Source: Onchocerca lupi
Lineage: Eukaryota; Nematoda; Chromadorea; Rhabditida; Onchocercidae
Assembly (NCBI GenBank): GCA_028564675.1
Contig: JAOVVO010000384.1
Coordinates: forward strand, 1-64,000
Direction: 5' to 3'
DNA length: 64,000 nucleotides
The notes below the pieces were generated by a model, which worked only from the letters and a program-made list of their open reading frames with translations, did not search any database and was not told the DNA's origin. Of the stretch, positions 39,601 through 53,074 are shown one piece after another; position 1 is the stretch's first letter; each line of letters opens with the position of its first letter. A program made the translations under genes and the position numbers.

Positions 39601-41189
39601 TAGGGCTCAATTACATCGGTGCAGGCCATTTATGTACCTGCTGATGATTTAACAGATCCAGCCCCAGCAACCACATTTGCTCACTTAGATGCTACAACTG
39701 TTCTATCTCGAGGTATTGCTGAATTAGCTATTTATCCCGCCGTAGACCCGCTCGATTCAACATCTCGCATTATGGATCCCAATATCGTTGGGCAAAAACA
39801 TTACGATATTGCTCGCGGTGTACAAAAAATTTTGCAGGTAATAACTTCGTACATTTTTCTCACCTCTGAAATTATTTAATTGATTTGAATAGTTTTTAGG
39901 ATTCTTCTTAATTCGCTAATTAAATTTTCAGTGCTGATTAAACCTTTCAATGACTCAATTTGGAAAATATAAAATCTCAGTTTTTATTTCTTTTTATCGA
40001 AAAAAAGATGAAAACTTTTCTGATAAAAAAACTATCGAGATTTTTTGCACTTATAGGCAATGGGCAAGATGCTTAGTAAAAGGCTGCCATTTCCAAAAAA
40101 TAAATAAGAAATCATAAGCAATAATAAAAGTTGTAAATTTTAGAAATATTTGATAAAAACATATGATTCAGTTTCCTGAGTAAGGTTTGATTCATACTAT
40201 ATACGGTGCCAAAATATTTCATATGCAGGATTACAAATCGTTGCAAGATATCATTGCCATCCTTGGTATGGATGAATTGTCAGAAGAAGATAAGTTGGTG
40301 GTATCGAGAGCTCGGAAAATCCAGAAGTTTTTGTCGCAGCCATTCCAAGTTGCCGAAGTTTTCACTGGGCACAAAGGAAAATTTGTAACTCTAGAAGAGA
40401 CAATCAAGGGATTTGAACTTATTTTAAAAGGTAGGGCTTGCTGTTTGAATTAATTTTTTTTTAAGGACATAACTAATAATTATTTGATAATTTTTTTCTT
40501 ACTTTTGATGTTTTCAGAATATAGTTTTACAAATCGTTTCAATTTAATAATCCATTAATTTTCGAAGAATTTTTGGAATTACAGTACACTTTATGGTTAC
40601 GAGAATATATGGACCAATCTAGTGCAGGATATAGGCGATTTTAAATTTATTTGATCATTAGCCGAAGTTATTGGGATAAATTTTGCCATAATTAGTGATC
40701 CTTAGTGCTAACTTCTCGATGTCGTTGAGATGGTAATGCTATCAAAATACACTGTTATCGAGCCCTTTTGCTTTGAAATATTCTGCACTGAAAATTTTTC
40801 CGTTCTTGCATTGTTTTTCTTAAGTCTGATCGAATAGTCCTATTACCAGAAATTGTGTGATGGTGCTACTTCATGTCCATTGATTCCAAATTTGCTCTTC
40901 TCGACTCTTACACGCATTGTTTTCTGAATAATCGGCCTGGTTTTTAAGCAGTTCCAATTTGCTGATAAGATCAATGGAAGGGATATTACTTTATAATTAT
41001 AACATCTGCATTATTGCTCACACAGTACGAAATCTAGTTAGGAAATATCGCTTTTGTGATATGATTAAAAGAAAATTTTATTTTATTTTAGGTGAGATGG
41101 ATCATTTGCCGGAAGTGGCATTTTACATGCAAGGTGGAATCGATGATGTGGTCACGAAAGCTGAAGAACTGGCTAAACAAAATGTATGA
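36649..41189 (+). CDS. atp-2: Mitochondrial ATP synthase beta subunit
   Basis: Catalytic subunit of F1 in the mitochondrial matrix. Exons: 36649-36813, 36883-37054, 37335-37631, 38291-38475, 39094-39354, 39604-39837, 40229-40430, 41092-41189; all phases agree, about 537 residues. The first exon encodes a leader-like N-terminus with basic and hydroxylated residues and no similarity to other beta subunits; its start (36649) is the first ATG, and a shorter form is possible. The body is nearly identical to other animal beta subunits: RIVAVIGAVVDVQFDE, Walker A GGAGVGKT, the segment GVGERTREGNDLYHEM, Walker B VLLFIDNIFRFTQAGSE, and DELSEEDKL near the C-terminus. A minus-strand ATG lies only 5 bp upstream, so both cannot easily be real starts. 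Confidence 0.97.
38566..38657 (+). repeat. Tandem duplication in atp-2 intron 4
   Basis: Two near-identical copies of about 42 bp, starting AAAATCAGGCCATT, follow one another with a period of about 46 bp. They differ at one or two bases, so the duplication is recent. Confidence 0.8.
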
Positions 41190-42334
41190 AGTGTCCATCT
41201 GATTGATGATTACATTAGTTATTACCTGGTATTGAGTAGTAGTGGATTTTCTTCGGTCTAATTTTAACAAAATTTCATGTTTTGTTATAAAGCTGCATTA
41301 TGCCATTATTATAAGCTTTAGGAAACATAAGAAAGTATTTCACTGTTATATATATTAGATTGGCACTCTGTTTTGTTTGTGTAATGATTTGTGCTCACAG
41401 TTCATCAGTTCTGTGATATTTATATAACATTGTTTCAAAAGCGAATGCTATTTAATTTTAGAAGGAGTCTTTTCATTCTTTGAAGCGATTGGCTCTTTCA
41501 TTTTTTCGAATTATTTTAGGAAATAAAGCAATACTAGAATTATTATTCAGTTACGAATCTGAAGTATTTCTGTTGTATGCATATTTGGGAAATATCGGTT
41601 CTGCTCATGAAGTGAAATTATTAGAACCAATTTTTCTCTTCTCATTTCGAACTGATATAAATCAGTTTATCTGACTGAAAATATTACAAGTACCATTATA
41701 ACGGAGTTCTGTTTTTCTTTTAGGAATGATAGAGAGGGACCAAATAAATTCTTTATCTAGACGGGACTCTTTCTTTGTCAAAAGGTTCATGTCCCACTTA
41801 ATTTAGCCTACGATCTGTCGAAATCTCATCGATTTTTACAAGTTATCCTTCAGTTAAAGAGCCATACAGTGAAGTGTCTTACTCTCGTAATTGTTGTCTC
41901 ATTTCGGGGTTGATCCGTGTCTTCTCCAGATAATTGAGACTCCTCTTTTAGCTTAAATTAATCAGCCTATGGATAAAAAATCTTCATTTTTCTGATGTTT
42001 TAAAATGTGTCTTAATATTCCGCGGCTTAAACAACCTTGAAATTGTGACCGGCATGAATGTCAATCATGGGTTTAAACCGTGAAATGATTTAAATTAACC
42101 ATGGGACATTGATGGAAATATGCAGCTTATAATTGTCAATTGCAATGATTCACGAAAAGTACCCGACATGTAGCTATATGATGGGGTTGATTCCTTTAGA
42201 TTGAAATTATAATTTATAATCTCATTACAATTTTTAGAGTGACTTGTGAATTAAAGTGGGAAAAAAGAAATCGCAAAAAAGAATTTTGGAAACAGCACTA
42301 GTGCATTAGACCGTCGCTAAACATAATTGCGCAG
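41190..42334. other. Intergenic between atp-2 and prmt-5
   Basis: 1.1-kb AT-rich spacer with no gene signal. The plus-strand open frame at 41480-41674 has no family resemblance. An AAATAAAG at about 41520 is a possible atp-2 polyadenylation signal. Confidence 0.4.
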
Positions 42335-45300
42335 ATGTGTCAGGAAGATGAGCAAGGAGCGCAAGTTTCCGATACGGAAATTTCAGCGTTAGTTGGATGG
42401 ATGGCAACGAATAGCGATGGTATACATGACATGGATATTGTCGAATATTGTTCGAGACTTGGTGCTCGAAATTACAATTTCATGAATTATCCAGTTGGAG
42501 GTATGAAACGATCCTCATGGCTTCCCGAAAAGTTGGTGATTTTAATGCGTATAATTTACGAGTTTAAAGAAGCTTTAGAGCTTAACAGTTGGAAATAATT
42601 TGTTAGCAGGATTAAACCACCAAAAAAGAAAAAAAATTGTAAAATTTATTTTTAAATGATCGATAGAGAACTTAGATAAATAACATATACATCCGAAAAT
42701 GAATCAATTTGTGAGCCATCAATTAATTTAGATTAGTTTCATGATAATTCATGTTGTTTAGTTTAATAGAATTAAGTTCAACTTTTGATCGAAAAGTTCA
42801 TTTTAATATCATAATAAGTAAATAGGACAGTAAATGTAAATGAATAGAAGTAATGATGTTGCATATTTATTTACAAAATGTAAGAATGAAATATGCTGTG
42901 ATATTTTTAGAGACGGCGTTCCACCACCGATAGATCTGCCGGATTTGCAGCTTGATGTTAAATTATGGGGAACATATGTTATAGGACGGATATCGGATTG
43001 GATAGACTGTGATGCGAATGAAAGTTGGTTGGCAGATTTATCATGTGTTGAAATTGAAAAGGTTGGTGAAATATATTACTTCGAATCATTGGACTCAATT
43101 TATTTTTCTGATTCATATTTCTAAGTTCCATTTCTATATCTATCCCAATAATTGATTTTTTGTTATTAGTTCTACCAATGAATATCCTAGTGTATGACCA
43201 AAAGAATAAAGCAATTAACGCTTTATCATGCGCGGCATGTTAATTAAGATGGAAATTTCAGTTAGTATCTAAATCCATCATTCTTCATTAGGACTTGGCC
43301 AATTCATTTCAAATAAGCTATTAGTTTTCATTTGTTTATTACATTTAGAAACACATAACTGAAAAAGTTTCCATTAGTTTATTTTCTTTCTATGTAGAAA
43401 AATCATCAGCAAACTGATTGATATAGGTATATGACTTTTGGTCCACAATAGCATAAAGTACATTCTGAAAAATTTGGATTTCGAATATTAGGATTTAACA
43501 TCATTATTATTGGTAAGCATGTTGCAGTCAAAACAAATTGCTGAACTTTTTTCGATAACTATTGTTTTGATGCAGCTATATAATAAAAGGAAATCGTCCA
43601 CTTTTTGAACATCGCAGAATTACTAGCTCTAATGTTTACAGTTGCTGTTCATTCAATTATTTGCTTAAAGGAGCTTAATTATATGACTTATATGCCATTG
43701 CGTGTGTTAACCTTGGAACTAAAACATCGCGATTCACCAAAATTAGCAGAAATATTAACGAAATGGCTGTGGACACGGAATATGACCTACAGGTCTTAAT
43801 TATTGCTTAAATTCGTTTTCTTATATTTCAAATTATCCATTATTACATATTTTAGTTGCTCAAAATCACATCTTAGATAATATCTCATGAACTAGTTTTC
43901 TATAAATAGATTTTATTGTCGGGTTAAATTTTGATGTCCTTAATTATGTTATAGATGTAACAAATATTTTATATTATCCATGTAGTGACACCGTTAATAC
44001 ACGTTCTCGGTGGAGAAAATATGGAAAGAATGGCTTGGAAAATTATCTGTAGAATGGAATGATCCTGAGGAACAGTTGACATTACAACAAATGATTTGAA
44101 CATAATGATCAACATTATAGTGTTTGGGTATTTTTGCCAACCGATGAAAATCATCTCCCCGTGGTAGATTGTGGACAAGATGCTCGCGATATTTGGGAAA
44201 TATGGGCTGATTTCCGAAGTCTCTGTACCAATTATCCAATGCAGAAATTAGCTGTTGGGTTGAGATTATGTCCTAATTTAGCCGATGAATTCCTGGAACC
44301 ACGGCTATATAAACGGTGGCATGCTGAGCCACTGTGTTCATTTTGTATCGAAACATCCATTTTCACATCTAGTGGGCAGTATGGCAAATGTACTCTGCCA
44401 CCGTATGTTTTCTTTTGTTCTGTTTCATCTTTCTTTTTCTGTAATGTTTTTTTTTTTTAGTGAGTAAATGCTTTTTATATAAAAATTGTATATAAATTCA
44501 TAAATACATTGAGAAGAGATTCTCTTTGGATCAAATACTAAGGTTTAGGGGCTCGATATATAAAAAAATAATGTCTTTCAACAGTATATTGTACACTTAG
44601 CTTCAAGGCATAACTTGACGAGCTTCATTGCATTATTGACTTAGTTCGCTTGCTTTTTTTTAAAAATGCAAAGCATTATTGGGAGAAGGAAATGATTTTA
44701 TCATTTCCTAGACTGAATAAAAATCCTGAAAAAAAGGACTTCATATTTGCAGAGCACATTACCGTTTATTGATGGGTTTATTCGTGTCGATGATACAGCG
44801 ACCGCTGATACATTCCAATAGCTCTGAGCAAGTTGATGAACATCTTCGACTGCAATACGTAAATGTGATCAAACAAATGATACGGGAAAAAGCAATTCGG
44901 TCAAAAGAGGCTGCAATTGTCGGTAATGATGATAATATTTTGTTTGAATATCTTGGACATCGAGAATACATCGATACTTTGCAGGTACATACTGTGATTT
45001 TTTCATTCATACTTTCCATCATTTGAAATTTGTTTGAAATTTAGATGATAATTGGACCTTTAAGAGGGGATTTATTACAAGACTGGGACATATTTATGAT
45101 ACCTATCAGCAGTATTTTAAACAAGGCTATTTCCTTCTATTTCAGATGCCCCTCCAACCGTTATCCGATAATCTTGATTCGGGTACTTATGCAATTTTTG
45201 AAGAAGATTCTGTGAAATATGATTTATATCGTGAAGCGATATGTCACGCCATTGAAGATCTCGTTAAAATAGTTGGTGAGGAGCAAAACATTGTTGTATA

Positions 45301-48300
45301 TCTTTTAGGAGCAGGGAGAGGACCTCTGGTAAGTTTTATTATTAAAAACATCAACTTGTCATTCAATGATTGTTTTCGTTTTGAGCTTATTTTCACCCAT
45401 ATTTTTTTAATGTATTTGTGTCACTACATGGAATACATTGCGTTGAATGACGTACAACCCCGTATTTTTATTTTAGACTTATTTTTTTCTTTTTAAAGTA
45501 AGTTACGAAATATTGTTCATAGATGCAAATGATAATTGAAGCTGAAGAATTATTCAATGCGAAAAGTTGCAATCGCCGCGACTTATTGAAGCTTGAACTT
45601 TATTCAATGGAGAAAAATGCACATGCTATCGTTACTTTACAGTTTCGGAACAAATACCAGTCAGTTCTTTTTTACGAAAAGAAACGTATCATTATTGCTT
45701 ATACATAGCATCACTAATAATTTGGATTAGCCAGACCCTTTCTTTTCTGTTTTTGTGGAATATATACATGTTTTTCTTCTGAAAATTTTTTCTTATGATT
45801 TTCTTCTTCTATTAATGGTCAAAAAGTAATGTCTTAAATAAATTATTTGAAATTAATCTTTTTTTCAAGAAACTATGATAAACTTGAAACTTTTAGTTAT
45901 ATCAGTTTATTTTGTTTGGTCATTCAGAATTCCGAGAATACAGTTTATTTCAGTCAGTATTAATATTTTATCGGTTCTATACTCTGAAAATTTCCAGCTG
46001 GAAAAGTCGAGTGCGAATTATTGAAGGCGATATGCGGAAATTGAGTGAAAAGGTCAAAGCTGGTCAATTCCCACCCCCAGATTTGGTTGTTTCGGAATTA
46101 CTGGGATCTTTCGGTGATAATGAGCTTTCTCCTGAATGCCTCGATAGTATCACAAATATTTTGCGCCCTACAACAATCAGCATTCCTCAACAGTATACCA
46201 GTTATGTCGGTGAGATTTTGTTTACACTGACCCGAAATCCTAATAACAAGGCGATATCAATGTATTTTTTTTCCATTCTTATTTATTTCAGTGTTGACTG
46301 CCTCCTAACAAATATGTTTGCAAAGATCGATGTAAATTGCATTCATATGCAATCACATTGTGGTTAAGATACACCGTTTGTCAAATGATTATATATTTCT
46401 AAAGAATTTCTATAACACTGCGGTTTTTGAAGTCCAATTACATAGGTTTTTGATAGTGAGAATTATGGAACTCACTAGTTGCATTAAGCAACAGTAAATA
46501 TCTTTTGATATTTATGTGTAATTAGAATATTTTGATTTTTCATTCTTCGGATTTTCTTTTTTTTTTTTTTCAATTGGTTTTCAGCTCCCATTCAGTCAGT
46601 TCGCTTACACCAAAAAGTATTGTGCTGTTCTGGTGGCACAAAATATTTTGAGCGCGGTTTTCCTGGCCGTGGACGATTGGAACCTGTTAAATTACAGGAC
46701 GGCACTTATGCATTACCGTACGTCCATTAATGATTGACTAGTTTGAGTAATGGTTTTATTTAGTGAAGCAGAATGTAACGTTATAGATGCTCTTAAAAAA
46801 AATAAAAAAAAAAAAAGAATATGTAGTTATCTTAGTTGATAAGAGTGTTGTTGTCATGAAAGTAGTTTGTGGAAAGTTTTTGTTGGGGACTGGAATTTGG
46901 CACAGATCATTTTCTTGTGTAATGAAGTCTTTTATATGACGAGTTTTATTTGCCGCAACTGTAGTATACATAATGAATCGATGAATACCGATTATACAAC
47001 CGACAGTTCCTTTGATAGGAGGGAAGTTATCTGAAAATTATAGATAATTGGAAAGTTATTTGCGAGTATAGATATTTGCAAGGTTCGCTCATGGAATATC
47101 GACTTGATCAGAGGATTGAATGCTCTGACTGATCATTGCAAATGTTAATAAATGAATGAATTCCATCAGATTAGAACCCTTTTTGTAATGAAGTTATTAC
47201 TCATTTCACCATAGCAACACACAATTTACAAAATTATTTATAACATAAAGATCGAAAATTTGCATATACAGAAATATTTCTATAATAAAAAAAGATTTTT
47301 GCTTATTTCTTCATACCTATATTCCAAAAAATATTTAGGTTTTCCGGTATTCTCGACTGAAAAGGGTTAAAATTCAATTTGGAGACAATTACAGTTAGTA
47401 ATATAAAAACTCTTATACCAACAATTTCCAATATATCGCCAATTCCTATAATTTTTATTTTATTTCTGTAGTTTCATCGATTCATGTTTTTTTCCTTGTC
47501 GGCTCTGGTTATCTTCATTATGGATATTATTGCGAATACGTAGATCAAATTTATTGAGATCCTCCTGCTTATGATCTGGCCGTGCTATGATAAGGTCTTT
47601 CCCATAGTTATCCATTTTATGACGACATGACAATAAATAATTTGTATTCGTTTTCGTATCCGCTTTGAGATGTTCAAGTACGTTCTTCTCTTCTTTGATC
47701 GTCGCTTTATATTGTCGGAATTTGTTTCTTCGGAGTTCAAGTTTAAATTCTTGATTTGTATTTCTGTCCTTGATCAGATCATATTCCTTTTGTAGAATTC
47801 CAAGTTCGTTCTGTGTCTTGGTATGTTTACTTGCAGTGCAGCATATTGATATATCCGTGGAACGTTTTGTACCCAAATCTGATTTGAAAGTTATGATTAT
47901 TGCTTACAAATTTGATGTTTTTTCTTCTTCATGTCGAATTTGCAACCTATAATGATTCAGTCCGTTCATTAGCTGCTAATTAGGAGTAGGTGGTACACCT
48001 CTTCAGTACATCATTTGTGGTTTCAATTATTTTAGGTTTGGGTCGTACTTCATACACTTTATCTTTCCATTTTCATTTTCGTGTCATGCGTCTTGTAAAT
48101 CATCCATGACTTTCTGAATTTTTGCTAATGTTTCTTCATACATTCCATTTCATTTCATTTCTTTTTTTTTTTCTTTACTAAAATCTCTTCGAACTGTTGT
48201 AAGGATTCTTTGCATATTTTTAACTTATTGCGTAATTCATTGGTTTCATTCATGCAGCATTGGATTTGAGTTCTTAGTTGGCGATCTTGCCTTTTTATTC

Positions 48301-51300
48301 AGAATCTTTATTGCTGTTTACAGCCGGCTGTTTGTTCTTTTGTCGCAGAGGACGCCGCGATTTGCCCATTTTATTTGACATCTTCATATCAATTACTGAA
48401 TTAATTAAAATTGTTTAGTTCATTTCTTCTTTGATTGGACCGCGGTGAACTCCCATTTGATATGACATAACACAGTATTGTACAAATCTTTGCAGCGGAA
48501 ACACAATTGTTTCCATCTATTGCAATTATTAGATGCATGTCCTGTTTGAAAATAGTTACCATATGCATTATTTCCCCTGAAACATTTTATTCATTGTTTG
48601 ATAATGGGATAAGTTTGGCATTCGTTTTCCTAATCGTCCTTATTACAAATTCGCAGGACCTTTTCTTACTACTTTTAGTAGTTTTTCTCTTGTTTTGATT
48701 TAGTTCAAGGCCGTTAGATTCTGTTTGGTTTGTCTCGATTTATTGAGTCCTTCAGTTCTTTGGACCAGTTCCGCTAAGAATTGTCGGAGTTTGGTTATAT
48801 TGCAGTTTTCTTGTTCTAATTTTAATTGATAAGCTTTATTCAAGATCCAAACTAGCAGCCTGCTTTTAATAGTTATTTCGATACCAGAGTGTTCTAGGTT
48901 TTCACCCACTGATTCCAGTTGTCGAAGACTTCAACGATTGATTCCCGTTCTTTTGATAGAATAAAATTCGTTGTATAGCAATTTCTTTATTGCAATAGAT
49001 TTGCCATACTTTTCGATTAAATAGACATCTTTCTTATCAATTCGTAATTCTCTTGGGCGATGTCATAACCTCTCATAGCTTGCAAAGCATATCCTCTCTG
49101 ACATGAAATTAATAGTTGAGTTTTTGAATATCTGGGACTTTTTGGTGACATACAGCTGCGTTGAAGCTGCTCCAGAATTCTCGCTACATCATCACTGAAT
49201 TTGGTATTGGTAGTTGTGGCAGATTTATAGTTGCATGATAGGTGATGGGGAATGTCTCTCTTAGCATGGTTGGTTCGTTGGTATCTTAGTTTGATTGTTG
49301 AAGGACTAATTCGAATTATTAATGCATATATTTAAAGTAATGATTGTTTCCTTCTCACTATTTATCGAACTTAAGGCGCAGTTTTTGTCATCAACCAATT
49401 CCACATATTTTTCCTTTTTTTTTTTTTTTCGAAGCCGTCTTTCTTTGTATGAGTTCCAACCAATAATGATTGACTGACTCAAGTATACCAACTTAGAGTT
49501 CAAGGAATTTAATTTTTTCCTTGATGATCCATTTTTTGATTTGATATTATTGTCGTAAATTCTTGCGGAATACTTCTGTCTGGTGGTGTTAGATCGAGTT
49601 TTTTTTTTCACTTCATTGAGAAGTTTCAGGATCTTCTCTTTTGTTGGCTGTGCTGATTTAATTAGACCAGTAAACATGTCCTGGCTCGTGGCTCAGAAAA
49701 TTTCTCATAATCTGTGAAAGGTTTTTTGTTGGGGATTGGAATTTGGTACAGATGATTTTGTTGTCTAGTGAAGTCCTTGATATGATGAATTTTATTTGCT
49801 GTAACTATGGTACACAATGAATTGATGAATATTGGTTATACAATTGATAATTTGGATTTCCTCTGATAGGAGGGAAGTTATCTGAGGGTTATAGGTATTG
49901 AAAGTAAGCGTTAGAAGAGTGTGATGGTAATATCAAAAAAGCCATTGATAGATTACGTACAATAGGACTTACTAAAGCTGACAAAAAGATTGACTGGGTA
50001 ACTTTAAATGGGCTAGTTACTATGCATTTAAATAAAAACCGTGGTGTATTGATAGAGCTTAATTGAAATATTCCATTCGCTCATGAAATATCGATGTGGT
50101 CAGAGGATTAAATGCTTTGATTGATCAAAGCAAATGATTGATGAATGAATGAGTGAAGTTGCTACTTTATGTTACCATAGCAACATAAAATTTACATTAT
50201 ATCAGTTGCAAATTAAAGATCAAGAACTTGCATACACAAAGATATTTCTATAATACAAAGATTTTTGATTATTTCGTCATTCTATATTTCAAAAAATATT
50301 TCAGGTTTCTAACAGTTGTCTCTATAGTTCCGAAAGATGAATTTCTTTCTTATACTTGATCAGCATAGTTAATAGTTCGTTGTGCTTAAATCGTAATTTT
50401 TTTTTTTCTCAGTAATGTAGTTAAGATTACAATATAGTTTTGGATAAGAATCGATCGAAAATTCATTTGATTTTGATTTCGCATATTTGTCAAAAGAATT
50501 GGAACGAAATTTATAGGTAGAACAAAAGGTTATGAGAGATGATTGAGATGGAAAGAATAGAAGGAAGTTAAAATACATAAATTTTAGATATGTCCAGTTG
50601 ATTTGTCGTCTCATATTTATCATTGTGTTGGGTAAAATTGATCATTATTCTGATCTTGAATAAAACATTTACAGTGAATGTCCGGAAGCTTCGCAATTCG
50701 ATGAGATCTATGTAGTTTGCATGCGTTCAGTTTGTGAGCTTGCAAAGCCTAAAGCTGTTTTCAATTTCGAACATCCAAATTTCGAACAAAAATCAAATGC
50801 TCGAAGTGCATGTATTCAATTCACAATTGATATGCAGTCGGAGGTAAACATTTTAATATTAGATTTAATTGAGGAATTACTTTCTAAGCAGCCAGTAATT
50901 TTAAGTATCTCCTAAATTTCTTTGTGTTCCCATCATAATATGTTAGATGTTTCAGCTTTAATTATATGCATTCTTAGTATAAACTATTTTTCTTTACTCT
51001 TTAATGTGAATTTTCGAACGGTTTTTGAATGAAATACAATCATTGCATAATCTCCATCAATCAATTTATAAGATGGGATTATTGATGCTGATATCTTGCA
51101 TTTCCATGTAAGTTGCCATCTCTTTTGACATGTGATATTTATGTAGTGTTGCAGGCAGGTTGTATTACAGTGCTGAGAGTTTTGGTAATTTATGACTGAA
51201 GATGGTATTTAACATGTCAAAATATTTCTAGTGCAATAATTTCTTTCAGTTAATGGGATTCGCAGGCTATTTTACAGCGCAACTCTATAGGAATTGTCAG

Positions 51301-52204
51301 TTGAGCATTGTTCCACAAACGCACACAAAAGGCTTAGTTAGTTGGTTCTCAGCGCTCATACCATTAAGACATCTTTATCGTTTACAGAAGGGTACTGAAG
51401 TAAGTTTTTGTTTGGTTTTCAACTAGTTGTAACTAAAAAAGGCAGAAATAGTATTCTTGATTAGCTAGTTTTATTACTTTCCAGAAAAATAATTATAAAG
51501 AAATAATTTTCTTTTATTTATGCATCAAATAATATAACAATACATTTCATGGATTAAATTGTTAGTGAAAGAGCTTCGGTATATTTTATATTTGAAGGTT
51601 TAGATAATTTTGACTAGCCAATTTGAATTGACAAAGATTATGATATTTAGATAATGCGCTGCGAAAATGAGATATTAGCAATTTCAAAAAATATAATTTG
51701 TTTACTGTTGAATTGTTTTAGGTCATTTTTCATATTGAACGGAAAATTGATACGCGAGGTGTTTGGTATGAATGGTTTTGCGAATTTCAGGTATTCATTT
51801 CTCTGACTGTAACTTTTAAATTTTTGAGTTAGAAGTTAAATAGGTTATAATATTATCTTTCATGTAGTTGCTCTGTCCGTTATAAGTCTCTTATATAAAT
51901 CGTTTGGAAGAGCAAACGATCATTAACAGAAAAAAAAAAGAGTAATCGTTAATTTATTACTTCATTAACATAGTTTCTAACGATTCTATTTTCCAATTAT
52001 GGTAAGCTGGATGTTTTACACATCTTTGTTTTTAGGAAAGAAATTTTATAATTCTTGAGAATGTATACAAAGTTTTTAATTATGGGATGAGACTTAGTTT
52101 CTTATATAAGGTTTTATAATTCGCTTTTGAAGGATCTCGATGGAAAAATCAGAACAACGCCATTGCAAAATAAAGATGGCATGAGTTATTTTATGCGCTT
52201 ATAA
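42335..52204 (+). CDS. prmt-5: Protein arginine N-methyltransferase 5
   Basis: Type II methyltransferase making symmetric dimethylarginine on histones, Sm proteins and other targets. Exons: 42335-42500, 42913-43061, 43671-43792, 44121-44402, 44753-44984, 45146-45328, 45523-45659, 45998-46209, 46585-46717, 50675-50843, 51250-51399, 51722-51790, 52133-52204; phases agree, 691 residues. The N-terminal TIM-barrel part is weakly conserved, and the exon starting at 43671 may begin earlier. PRMT5 hallmarks are PLQPLSDNLDSGTYAIFEED (with the Phe that sets symmetric specificity), SAM motif LLGAGRGPL, the double-E loop SELLGSFGDNELSPECLD, and near the end GVWYEW. An acceptor-like GCGCAG directly precedes the ATG, suggesting trans-splicing. 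Intron 9 is about 4 kb because it contains a retrotransposon. Confidence 0.94.
46868..47350 (-). repeat. Left LTR (3' LTR of the minus-strand element)
   Basis: Aligns over its whole length with 49713-50314, sharing long blocks such as TAGGAGGGAAGTTATCTGA and ATATTTCTATAATA. Identity is roughly 75-80% by eye, indicating an old insertion. The right border is approximate. Confidence 0.75.
49713..50314 (-). repeat. Right LTR (5' LTR of the minus-strand element), with an insert
   Basis: Counterpart of the left LTR, about 120 bp longer because of the elongation factor Ts fragment at 49908-50063. The LTR sequence resumes at about 50066 (ATTCGCTCATGAAATATCGA, matching the left copy near 47085). Confidence 0.8.
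49908..50063 (+). pseudogene. tsf: Fragment of a bacterial-type elongation factor Ts gene
   Basis: Fifty-two codons on the plus strand read as the N-terminal part of EF-Ts: ALEECDGNIKKAIDRLRTIG, the end of the UBA-like domain, then LTKADKKID, and NGLVTMHLNKNRGVLIELN, which corresponds to the family segment that runs into the conserved NCETDFV. The homology stops sharply on both sides, with TAA before the first codon and TGA where the conserved Cys would be. LTR sequence lies directly outside. There are no introns and no start. It cannot work as a gene. The source could be Wolbachia, the common filarial endosymbiont, or the worm's own mitochondrial EF-Ts gene. The match to EF-Ts is strong; the donor is inferred. 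Confidence 0.8.
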
Positions 52205-53074
52205 GTATCTGATTTATCGGCTGACAAATATTGAGCATTGGGCGAATGTTGATTTTTGGATGATTTTAAATGAAATGTCTAATGTTGATTTCTTATCATA
52301 TTTTTTATTCAGGCATTTAAAATTGTATTTTCATATTAATAGTTTTCGAAATGATAAATCGTAATTTCGATTTGTAACTGATTTCATACTTCATACTGTT
52401 TTTAAAAATGAGTTATTAGTATAACCGGATTCTAGCTTATCTGTGAAGAGAATTGCCTGCTACATAAAAGATCCAAATTTCGGTCCTCACTTTTTGGTCT
52501 CCTGATATTTAAAAACAATTAATTCTTAACATGAATTTTGCCAACTGATAAATTAACCTTGACTATGACGTTATGAACATTTTTGGAGTTGCATGTCTAA
52601 TACAAGCAAAAGATTTTTGAACGAGAAATTTTGATGCCAGACCCATTGTTAATTGTTGCTTTATTCATGTTATATTTGTTGCCTTTCTGCAACGTTGTTC
52701 TTTCCTCACAAATTTTACAAATAAATTTCGGAAAGAAGCTACTGTTTTCTATTCTTTCATGAGAGCAACATATTGATTGTGCAAGCTATTTTTTTATTGT
52801 TTTATTATCTTATTGTAACAGTTAGTTTAATTAAGTTAATACTCAGAATTCGAAGGTGCTACTCTTTTTTGATTTGGGAAATGAGTTATTTTATTAGCTC
52901 TTTGGCTAAGTTTTTGAGAACTTTTTAATACTACAAGACTTTTGATACTGATTTGAAACTGATGCAAATTATAGTCGATTAAGGCTCGCTAATATACGAT
53001 TTTTTGTATTAGAAGAATTATTCTGAGTTTTAAATAATTTGCAGGCACTGAAATCTCGAGATAAGGAATGTTAA
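52205..53074. other. Intergenic between prmt-5 and pex-10
   Basis: AT-rich spacer of 0.87 kb; no coding or RNA signal seen. Confidence 0.4.

Larger units (their letters stand above)
46868..50314 (-). mobile_element. Degenerate Bel/Pao-type LTR retrotransposon in prmt-5 intron 9
   Basis: Two diverged long terminal repeats (46868 to about 47350 and 49713-50314) flank about 2.4 kb. In minus orientation the LTR begins TGTTAG and ends TTTCACA (TG...CA). Inside, the minus strand encodes gag-like protein in broken frames. An open part at 49677-49306 starts just inside the 5' LTR with MFTGLIKSAQPTKEKILKLL. A piece near 49205-49130 reads REFWSSFNAAVCHQKVPDIQ, typical of the Pao gag domain DUF1759. 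Coiled-coil remnants follow (for example 47876-47460). No protease, reverse transcriptase or integrase was found, so the pol part is deleted. The element is opposite in direction to prmt-5, which probably made its insertion tolerable. The target-site duplication is not clear. Confidence 0.75.

Noticed and set aside
47460..47876. 138-codon minus-strand frame as a stand-alone gene
   Set aside because: It lies between the two LTRs, reads as coiled coil without a family, and is best explained as interior of the retrotransposon.
49908..50063. EF-Ts reading as a working gene
   Set aside because: Only 52 codons, no start, abrupt borders with stops, embedded in an LTR.
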